The position numbers were made by a program, and so were the translations under genes. A stretch of DNA of 6,382 nt from Pseudomonadota bacterium. GTDB taxonomy: Bacteria > Pseudomonadota > Alphaproteobacteria > Thalassobaculales > Thalassobaculaceae. Below, piece after piece: positions 1 through 5,399 of the stretch. Each line of letters opens with the position of its first letter. Position 1 is the first letter of the stretch. Location of the stretch: NCBI GenBank assembly GCA_027623845.1, contig JAQBUJ010000204.1, positions 1 to 6,382 of the forward strand. Direction: 5' to 3'. Below the pieces are notes generated by a model, which saw only the letters and a program-made list of their open reading frames with translations, did not search any database and was not told the DNA's origin.

Positions 1-376
1 CGAAACTCTCCGGCGCCGGCGACCCGCTATGGTCGCTTAGATTGGAGAACAACAGTTCCAACAGCAGGAGGTGCTGTTGGAACTTCACCATATCGCCGGT
101 GACGATCAGGTTTTGGGTTCGCCGCATGGTCGACAGGGTTTGGAAGCCGGGTTTTGGCATCGGTTGACGTAATTCGGCCCAGGCTGCTGGTTTGGCGCTA
201 AGGGTGATGTCGACGGCGCGCTCACCGGGGGCGCCGGAAAGCCGGGCGCCGTCTGCGTCGATGCTCAGGAAGGTGCATGCGTCATCGGTCCGCAGTTTGA
301 CCGATAGGGGGCCGAAGGCGCAGTGCTGGGCTCGATTGGGATCAGCTTTGGCGCGTTCAATGACATGCTCGAACAT
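1..376 (-). CDS. SCP2-like / hydrolase N-terminal domain protein, 3' end outside window
   Basis: This frame runs open from an ATG at 374-376 to the window edge: about 125 codons with no stop, so the gene is partial at its C-terminus. The start is supported by a GGGAG ribosome binding site 5 bases upstream. The protein begins MFEHVIERAKADPNRAQHC. It continues with a beta-rich stretch (KLRTDDACTFLSID, VDITLSAKPAAWAEL) and ends in a helical segment, MRRTQNLIVTGDMVKFQQH, followed by a Leu-rich helix. The alternation of strands and a 'VxGD..kF..H' helix resembles SCP2-type lipid-binding domains. From memory, it also resembles N-terminal extensions of some alphaproteobacterial alpha/beta hydrolases, so a hydrolase domain may follow beyond base 1; this is inference. 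The gene lies 91 bases downstream of the CinA-like gene on the same strand and could be co-transcribed with it. A strong hairpin lies inside the coding sequence at 54-84. The family call is tentative; that the frame is coding is fairly secure. Confidence 0.6.
   Translation of the reverse strand, partial: MFEHVIERAKADPNRAQHCAFGPLSVKLRTDDACTFLSIDADGARLSGAPGERAVDITLSAKPAAWAELRQPMPKPGFQTLSTMRRTQNLIVTGDMVKFQQHLLLLELLFSNLSDHSGSPAPESF
54..84. repeat. Perfect 13-bp inverted repeat with 5-base loop, inside a coding sequence
   Basis: The arms AGTTCCAACAGCA (54-66) and TGCTGTTGGAACT (72-84) are exact reverse complements separated by GGAGG (67-71). The element lies within the partial minus-strand gene, where it encodes the FQQH-Leu-rich helix. 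In that gene's mRNA the loop would read CCUCC, the anti-Shine-Dalgarno sequence; a plus-strand transcript would show GGAGG. No U-tract follows in either direction, so it is not a standard intrinsic terminator. Its function is unknown. Confidence 0.85.
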
Positions 377-381
377 GACAA

Positions 382-386
382 CTCCC
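382..386 (-). promoter_or_regulatory. Ribosome binding site GGGAG of the left-edge gene
   Basis: On the minus strand GGGAG precedes the ATG at 374-376 with a 5-base spacer. It fixes the start of the partial left-hand gene, for which the window gives no stop codon. Confidence 0.6.
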
Positions 387-467
387 GGAAGCAGCAGATG
401 AGACGAACCTGACCATGAGCTTAAAGCGGCGGAAGTGATTGCCCAAGGGCCTCGCTCTGGCTCGCGG

Positions 468-1739
468 TTATCGTTTCTCGAAATCGATCCGTTCGTCCAC
501 CGGTAGACCTTGCAGGCGGCGGCGCAGACAGTCGATCGCCAATTCGGTCGCGCCCAACCGCACCCAGTCTCGACCGCCGAGCATGCGGGCGGTGCGGGCG
601 ATGGTGCCGGCCTGGTCGGCGATACCGACATTAATGGTGCCGCCGAACTCGATCCGGTCGGCGCCGTCGTCGAGCTCGATCAGCACTGCAAGGGCGTGAC
701 TGGCGCCGCTTTGCGTGCGCAAACCAGAGGCCAGCGCCATGGCTGTTTGAGCGTTGAACCCGGCGCCGTCCGCTTTGGCGCCAAGACCGACGGCATCATG
801 CATTTGCGACAGTTCTCGTGACACCACACCGCGCAGGAACGGGTCCGCCGCGCCTTCCTTGGGCACGAAACGCGCGGCAATGGCGCCGCCGGTATACATT
901 TCCGCCGTCGCCAGAGTGCTGCCGCGCGCTTCCAGGGCATCGATGACGACACCCTCCAGACTTTGAGCATCCTCGGCGATGATGAAATTGCCGAGCCGCT
1001 CGCGCACCGCCGCCTCGATCGGCGCCAGCAACGCGTCCAATTCTTCCTCGCTTGCCGCCTGGGCCGCCAGTTTGGTTTCCAGCTGCGGATAATGCGCCTG
1101 GAAGCCGAGTTTGACGGTGCCATCCAGCGCCAGTTTTTCGATCCCATCGAGCATCTGGTCGGCCCTAGATTCGCCGACGCCGAAGGAATGGAAGCGCTTC
1201 AACCGGGTGACCACCTTCAGCCCGCTCATTTTCAGCAGCCGTGGGATCACCTGATCGTCGATCATCCGGCGCATCTCACGCGGCACGCCGGGGGTGAAGA
1301 AGAACCGTGCGCCATCGATGGTGATGGCGAAACCACAGGCGGTGCCGACGGGATTGTCGATGAACTCCGACCCTTCCGGTAGCATCGCCTGCTTCTTGTT
1401 GTTGGACGGCATGACCCGGCCGCGTCTGGTGTAGAAATCCTCCATCCGGGCCAACCAGTCCTCGTTCAGGACCAAGTCGACGCCCGCCGCTTGCGCCGCG
1501 ACTTCCTGGCTGAGGTCGTCGACGGTCGGGCCGAGTCCACCATTGACGATCACCGCATCGGCGCGCTTGGCGGCCAACCGAAAAGCCTCGATCAGGGACT
1601 CGCGATCATCGCCGACCGTGGTGCCCCAATGCATGGTCAATCCGACTTCGCCAAACCGGCGCGCCATGTGACTGTGATTGGTGTTGATCGTCTTGCCGGT
1701 CAGAATTTCGTCGCCGGTGCAGAGAATTTCGATGCGCAT
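468..1739 (-). CDS. CinA-like protein: intact MoCF/COG1058 domain plus degenerate PncC-type domain
   Basis: The 423-residue protein has the usual length and order of CinA. The N-terminal MoCF_biosynth-type domain is well conserved: TGDEIL (8-13), TTVGDD (40-45), GGLGPT (67-72) with DD at 74-75, NNKKQAMLPEG (113-123), NPVGTACGF (129-137) and TPGVPREM (149-156). CinA N-terminal domains are known to act on ADP-ribose-type nucleotides. The C-terminal part (about 257-400) aligns by eye with the nicotinamide-mononucleotide deamidase (PncC) domain, but the signature TAESCTGG reads TAEMYTGG, with Met281 in place of the catalytic Ser. The YSNEAK and TGIAGP motifs are not recognisable. The deamidase function is therefore probably lost. 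The start at 1739 gives the canonical MRIEILCTGDE opening; its ribosome binding site is weak (GGA, 8 bases upstream). The gene follows the dehydrogenase gene after 98 bases containing an inverted repeat. The cluster setting suggests a specialised paralogue rather than the housekeeping CinA; that is inference. Confidence 0.88.
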   Translation of the reverse strand: MRIEILCTGDEILTGKTINTNHSHMARRFGEVGLTMHWGTTVGDDRESLIEAFRLAAKRADAVIVNGGLGPTVDDLSQEVAAQAAGVDLVLNEDWLARMEDFYTRRGRVMPSNNKKQAMLPEGSEFIDNPVGTACGFAITIDGARFFFTPGVPREMRRMIDDQVIPRLLKMSGLKVVTRLKRFHSFGVGESRADQMLDGIEKLALDGTVKLGFQAHYPQLETKLAAQAASEEELDALLAPIEAAVRERLGNFIIAEDAQSLEGVVIDALEARGSTLATAEMYTGGAIAARFVPKEGAADPFLRGVVSRELSQMHDAVGLGAKADGAGFNAQTAMALASGLRTQSGASHALAVLIELDDGADRIEFGGTINVGIADQAGTIARTARMLGGRDWVRLGATELAIDCLRRRLQGLPVDERIDFEKR

Positions 1740-1804
1740 GCGGGGCGTCCGTACTGGTTGTCGTTGTCAGGGTCTCGGGCGGGTAATCTCTCTAGCAGCT
1801 GGGT

Positions 1805-1835
1805 CGCGTTACCGCCATGGACCGACCGTAACGCG
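1805..1835 (-). terminator. Inverted repeat just after the dehydrogenase stop codon; terminator-like hairpin or operator
   Basis: CGCGTTAC (1805-1812) and GTAACGCG (1828-1835) form perfect 8-bp arms around a 15-base spacer. In the minus-strand transcript the hairpin begins 2 bases after the TGA of the dehydrogenase gene (1838-1840). No U-tract follows, so it is not a canonical intrinsic terminator. It may instead stabilise or process the mRNA, or serve as a protein-binding site before the CinA-like gene. Arms of this size with a loose loop are expected about once or twice by chance in a window this long, so its position is the main argument. Confidence 0.35.
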
Positions 1836-1837
1836 CC

Positions 1838-2830
1838 TCAGCGGGCGTCCGGCAAGGCGCGCGGATCGATCACCAGGTCGGCAACCGGTAGGGCCAGGCC
1901 CTCCAAATAGGCTTCGGCGTTGGCGACCGCGCGGGCGGCGATGGTTGCGAAGTTGTTGAGGGTGGCACCGGCGCAATGCGGTGAGAATACCGCTGTTTCC
2001 AGCTCGAAAAGCGGGCTGCTGTTGGGTGGTTCGGCGGTGAAGACGTCGAGGCCGGCGCCGAGCAGTTTACCGTCGCGTAATGCCGCCGCTAGGGCCGCTT
2101 CGTCGACAATGCCGCCGCGCGCGCAATTGACCAGAACCGTGTCCTGTTTCATCGCCGCGATCTGCGCCGCGCCGATCATCCCTTTGCTCGTGGGCGTCAG
2201 CGGTAGGTGCAACGTGATAATCTCGGCGGTCTCGATCAGCTCTTCAAACGGCACGCGGCGCACGCCAAGGGCTTGCTCAATCTCGCTGGGGGCGGGGATC
2301 AGGTCGTTGTACAGAACGTTGACTTCGAACCCGGTCAGGATTCTGGCCAACCGCCGACCGATGGCGCCGAAACCGATGATGCCGACGGTCTTGCCATGGA
2401 TGTGTTGATTGACTCCCCGGGCGGGTTCCTTATCCCAATGACCGTTTCTGACCCGGGTATCGAAAGCAATCAGCCGGCGGCTGGCGGCGAGGATCATCAT
2501 CGCCGCGTGCTCGGCGACCTGTATCGCGTTGCCGGCGCCAAGCCGTGCGACCGTGATGCCGGAGGTCTGACAGGTGTCGAGGTCGATATTGTCGACGCCG
2601 GCTCCCATTTTCTGGATGAACCGTAGTCTCGGCGATTGTCGCAGGAGGTCTTCGTCGATGCGGGCCGCCATGATCAGGGCGACATCGGCCCCGGCCATGG
2701 CTATGGCGCGGGCCTCGGCGGTTGGCGCGGTGGCGATTGAAAGGTCCCAGCCATCGGGCAGAAGGTTCCGAATGGTCTCGATGATCGCCGGATGGAAGGG
2801 ATCGAGGATGGCGACATGCGGGCGGTTCAT
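1838..2830 (-). CDS. D-2-hydroxyacid dehydrogenase, NAD-dependent (phosphoglycerate dehydrogenase-like)
   Basis: The 330-residue protein matches the D-isomer-specific 2-hydroxyacid dehydrogenase family in length and motif order. The family interconverts 2-hydroxy and 2-keto acids in the cytoplasm. A substrate-domain segment (QKMGAGVDNIDL, 73-84) precedes the Rossmann domain with GFGAIG (153-158). Asp176 at the end of the second strand favours NAD over NADP. The catalytic set is present: Arg238 in NCARGGIVDE, Glu267 in DVFTAEPP and His285 in SPHCAGAT. The start is taken as the ATG at 2828-2830, giving MNRPHVAILD. An in-frame ATG at 2860 would add ten residues lying inside the upstream gene and is less likely. 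A GGAG lies 10 bases upstream of the chosen start. The start overlaps the stop of the monooxygenase gene as ATGA, implying translational coupling and a shared pathway. The substrate cannot be read from sequence. Confidence 0.9.
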   Translation of the reverse strand: MNRPHVAILDPFHPAIIETIRNLLPDGWDLSIATAPTAEARAIAMAGADVALIMAARIDEDLLRQSPRLRFIQKMGAGVDNIDLDTCQTSGITVARLGAGNAIQVAEHAAMMILAASRRLIAFDTRVRNGHWDKEPARGVNQHIHGKTVGIIGFGAIGRRLARILTGFEVNVLYNDLIPAPSEIEQALGVRRVPFEELIETAEIITLHLPLTPTSKGMIGAAQIAAMKQDTVLVNCARGGIVDEAALAAALRDGKLLGAGLDVFTAEPPNSSPLFELETAVFSPHCAGATLNNFATIAARAVANAEAYLEGLALPVADLVIDPRALPDAR

Positions 2831-4065
2831 GGGGTCAGGACTCCGGTTTCGGATCCACAAGCCGGGTCGATCTGGACCGTCGTTGCATCGTATTCAAACA
2901 ACCAGTCGTAGCGCATTTTCACCTTCTCCGGAGCCCATTCGCGATCGAGATAGTCCTCCGCCGCCTGGGCATCGGCAAGCACGGGATTGTGGAACCGTGC
3001 GGCATTGGCGGCCGAACCATGGACGATCCGGGTGGTCCGCTCGATCCGCAGGTCCTCGTAGCGCTTCAAGGCTCGGGCCGGCTCAGCGCCAAAATGGTCG
3101 AGGCACCGGGCCAGGACCATTGCATCCTCCAGCGCCATGATCGCGCCATGCGCCAGGAACGGGAGCGTCGGATGACAGGCGTCGCCCAACAGGGTTACCC
3201 GGCCTTCGCTCCAGCGGGTCAGAGGCTCGCGTCCGACCAAGGCCCATTTATAGGGTTGATCAATGGCCGCGATCATTGCCTGGATCGAGGCGTGCCACCC
3301 CGGAAAATACGCGGCGCATTCCTCTCGGGTTCCGGTGGTCGACCAGGATTCCGTCCGCCAGACCGCATCCTCGGCGATACCAACGAAGTTTAGAATTTTC
3401 CCGGAACGCAGCGGGTAGGTGACGACATGACCGTGTGGGCCAACCCAATTGGCGCCGACCGGCCGGCGCAAATCGGCAGGCAGCCGGTCCATGTCAATCA
3501 ATCCACGCCAAGCAATCAACCCGGAGAAATTGGCCTGCGGGCTCTCGAACAGCTGGCTGCGGATTGTCGAATGGACCCCGTCCGCGCCAATCAGAATGTC
3601 GCACGCGATGGTTTCTCCCGAGGCGAGCGTTGCCGAGACCCGGTCGCCCCGGTCACGGTAACCGGTCACCCGCGCCCCGGTGCGGATCGCGTCGGGTTTC
3701 AGGGCGGTGACGGCGTCCCGCAACACCCGGTACAAATCTCCGCGATGGACGAACCAATAAGGCGCACCGAACCGCTCCCGGGAGTCGGCGCCGAGATCAA
3801 ATAGCTTTCGGGTGACCCCGGTGCTCCAGACCCGGACCTCCTTCCATTCCGCCTCGCAGACGATCTTCTCCATCTCGGCGCCCAGCCCAAGCGCTAGCAG
3901 AATGCGCGTGCCATCGGCGGCGAATTGCAACCCGGCGCCGAGTTCGCCAAGCTCCGATGCCTGCTCCAGCACCGTCACGTCATGGCCGCGCCGGAGTAAC
4001 GCCAGTGCGGCTGTCAGGCCGCCGATACCGGCGCCGGCGATGGCGATTCGGCTGGCTACGGTCAT
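2827..4065 (-). CDS. FAD-dependent monooxygenase, salicylate / 6-hydroxynicotinate hydroxylase-like
   Basis: This 412-residue protein is a class A flavoprotein monooxygenase, which uses NAD(P)H and O2 to hydroxylate aromatic or related rings, sometimes with decarboxylation. It shows the N-terminal FAD dinucleotide fold GAGIGG (11-16) ending in Glu34, the DG motif around CDILIGADGVHSTIR (155-169) and the GD motif GDACHPTLP (294-302). No signal peptide or membrane segment is seen, so it should be cytoplasmic. It resembles salicylate 1-monooxygenase, 3-hydroxybenzoate 6-monooxygenase and NicC. His213 in HGHVVTYP matches a His conserved in these enzymes. The His that follows the GD motif in NicC (KPHMAQG) is Phe303 here (LPFLAHG), so NicC activity should not be assumed. 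The start at 4065 gives the canonical N-terminus, with GGAG 10 bases upstream. It lies 102 bases after the methyltransferase gene, and its stop overlaps the dehydrogenase start by 4 bases. Family is secure, substrate unknown. Confidence 0.9.
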   Translation of the reverse strand: MTVASRIAIAGAGIGGLTAALALLRRGHDVTVLEQASELGELGAGLQFAADGTRILLALGLGAEMEKIVCEAEWKEVRVWSTGVTRKLFDLGADSRERFGAPYWFVHRGDLYRVLRDAVTALKPDAIRTGARVTGYRDRGDRVSATLASGETIACDILIGADGVHSTIRSQLFESPQANFSGLIAWRGLIDMDRLPADLRRPVGANWVGPHGHVVTYPLRSGKILNFVGIAEDAVWRTESWSTTGTREECAAYFPGWHASIQAMIAAIDQPYKWALVGREPLTRWSEGRVTLLGDACHPTLPFLAHGAIMALEDAMVLARCLDHFGAEPARALKRYEDLRIERTTRIVHGSAANAARFHNPVLADAQAAEDYLDREWAPEKVKMRYDWLFEYDATTVQIDPACGSETGVLTP

Positions 4066-4167
4066 GCTGCTCGGTCTCCAGGTCTTTAGCAGGATGGATC
4101 GACCGGATGGCGACGCTGTCCCGGAACGCCCTATCGAGAGGCCACGTCTAACCTCCCGGTAAAGCGC

Positions 4168-5334
4168 TTACCCCCACAACTCAGCGCTCGCCAGAGCGGC
4201 TCCCTCGACCAGGGATTCCATCTTCGCCCAGACCACATCCTCGGCGGTGAAGGTGTCGCCGGCAAAGGTCCCGAACCCGCAATCCGTACCGGCCATGATC
4301 CGGGTTTTATCACCGACGCAACGGGCGGCGCGAACCAGACGTTCGGCCACCACCTTGGGGTGCTCGACATAGTTATTGGTGGTCTCGACAACCCCGACGG
4401 TCAGGGACATGTGATCCGGCAGCGGTTGGGTGCGGAACGCCTCGATTTCGTGACTGTGGCGGGCATTGGCGAAGGGCAGAACCAGGGCGCCGACCTTGGC
4501 CTGATACATCACCGGCAGCACCTCCGGGCAGGGCACGTCATGGTAATGCGGTCCGTCGCGATTGCCCCAACAGGCATGCAGGCGGATCTGATCCGTCGGA
4601 ATATCGGCGATCGCCTCATTTAAGGCGGCGATATGCATCTCCATCGCCGCGATGAACTCCGGCAGCGATTTATCCTGAAAATATCCAGCGCGCTCAATCC
4701 CCATATCCGGGGAATCGATCTGCAGGATGAAGCCATGGTTGGCGATATGCTCGTACTCACGCTTCAGCGCGCGGGCCATGGCGAAGACATAGGCTTCATA
4801 GGTGTCGTAGTGCAGATTCACCATCGCCGTGGCGGCAAAACCCGGGGAGACCGCCGTCATGAAAGCCTCGGTGAAGCCGGAGGGCTGGGCAGCCAGAACT
4901 TTCTTGAAATCCGCGCATTCGGCTTCGACCCCGGAAACATCGTCATAGCTCAGCGGGCCGATCGTTTGCGGCAGCCCGTAGGCATTCATCCGGCGGCGGC
5001 CACTGTTCTGGATATGCTGGAACCAGATTGGAAATTTTTGTGCATCTAGCGGCAGCCGTCGCTTCGGCCCTTCGCCTCTACCGAACCCGTTCATCCGCTC
5101 GGTGATGTAGGAAATGAAATCCGTTCGCGGCATCTCGCCATCATTGCCAACATCGATGCCAGCCTTGATCTGCCGTGCGACGATGTCATTCAGCGCAATG
5201 CCCAACGCCGCGTCGAAGGCGTCGGGGTCGAAGGCCTCTTCATTGACCTTGGCGACCAGGATGTCCGAGAGCGCCTCGCCGCGCGGTAGGCTTCCGGTGT
5301 GGGTGGTCAGGATCCGGTCCTGGCTGGTCTTCAT
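4168..5334 (-). CDS. MetE-like zinc-dependent methyl/alkyltransferase (cobalamin-independent methionine synthase II family)
   Basis: The 388-residue protein matches the C-terminal catalytic barrel of cobalamin-independent methionine synthase, as found in short stand-alone relatives that include epoxyalkane:coenzyme M transferase. These enzymes activate a thiol on zinc for alkyl or methyl transfer. Visible signatures are TTHTGSLPR (10-18), DVGNDGEM (61-68), QIDSPDMG (205-212), HAC (253-255) and AGTDCGFGTF (348-357). Zinc ligands would be His253, Cys255 and Cys352. The Glu that MetE uses as a fourth ligand appears replaced by Pro287 (LPFANARHSHE). At half the length of MetE and lacking its N-terminal half, it is unlikely to be the housekeeping methionine synthase. 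The start is the ATG at 5332-5334, preceded by GAGG at 5 bases. A longer in-frame start at 5526 would run over the divergent gene and encode an Arg-rich, unconserved extension, so it is rejected. A small palindrome AAGCGCTT (4162-4169) overlaps its stop codon. It is the promoter-proximal gene of the leftward cluster. Confidence 0.88.
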   Translation of the reverse strand: MKTSQDRILTTHTGSLPRGEALSDILVAKVNEEAFDPDAFDAALGIALNDIVARQIKAGIDVGNDGEMPRTDFISYITERMNGFGRGEGPKRRLPLDAQKFPIWFQHIQNSGRRRMNAYGLPQTIGPLSYDDVSGVEAECADFKKVLAAQPSGFTEAFMTAVSPGFAATAMVNLHYDTYEAYVFAMARALKREYEHIANHGFILQIDSPDMGIERAGYFQDKSLPEFIAAMEMHIAALNEAIADIPTDQIRLHACWGNRDGPHYHDVPCPEVLPVMYQAKVGALVLPFANARHSHEIEAFRTQPLPDHMSLTVGVVETTNNYVEHPKVVAERLVRAARCVGDKTRIMAGTDCGFGTFAGDTFTAEDVVWAKMESLVEGAALASAELWG

Positions 5335-5339
5335 GGTTG

Positions 5340-5343
5340 CCTC
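5340..5343 (-). promoter_or_regulatory. Ribosome binding site GAGG of the MetE-like gene
   Basis: GAGG on the minus strand sits 5 bases before the ATG at 5332-5334. It decides in favour of this start over the longer in-frame one at 5526. Confidence 0.6.
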
Positions 5344-5387
5344 GCTGTGGAGTGTGTCGGATAGTTCGCTTGGTTTGAACTCGGTTT

Positions 5388-5392
5388 GGAGG
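5388..5392 (+). promoter_or_regulatory. Ribosome binding site GGAGG of the isomerase-type gene
   Basis: A full GGAGG lies 7 bases before the ATG at 5400-5402, the strongest translation signal in the window. It confirms the start and suggests high expression. Confidence 0.75.
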
Positions 5393-5399
5393 CGGCAAT

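Larger units (their letters stand above)
5335..5399. promoter_or_regulatory. Divergent intergenic region, probable paired promoters
   Basis: This 65-base gap separates the start codons of the leftward methyltransferase and the rightward isomerase-type gene, so it should hold promoter elements for both. It contains AGTTC (5363-5367) and GAACT (5377-5381) as an inverted pair with a 9-base spacer. It also contains two direct GGTTTG copies (5372-5377 and 5383-5388) 11 bases apart, about one helical turn. These could form an operator for a regulator not encoded in the window. No clear -35/-10 pair was found by eye on either strand. Confidence 0.5.

Noticed and set aside
10..19. CCGGCGCCGG palindrome near the left edge
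   Set aside because: Short GC palindromes of this kind are common by chance in GC-rich coding DNA.
963..1382. Long plus-strand frames opposite the CinA-like gene
   Set aside because: Their composition and lack of any family motif fit antisense shadows of a GC-rich gene; the minus-strand frame carries all the conserved motifs.
2831..2860. Ten-residue N-terminal extension of the hydroxyacid dehydrogenase (start at 2860)
   Set aside because: It lies inside the monooxygenase gene and adds an unconserved MWIRNRSPDP. The ATGA overlap start at 2830 fits the family better.
2989..3393. Plus-strand frames opposite the monooxygenase
   Set aside because: They are shadows of the minus-strand gene, with no recognisable domain and no separate ribosome binding site evidence.
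4158..4172. GGTAA/TTACC inverted pair around the methyltransferase stop codon as a terminator
   Set aside because: The arms are only 5 bp and no T-run follows in the direction of transcription, so it was kept only as a note in the gene entry.
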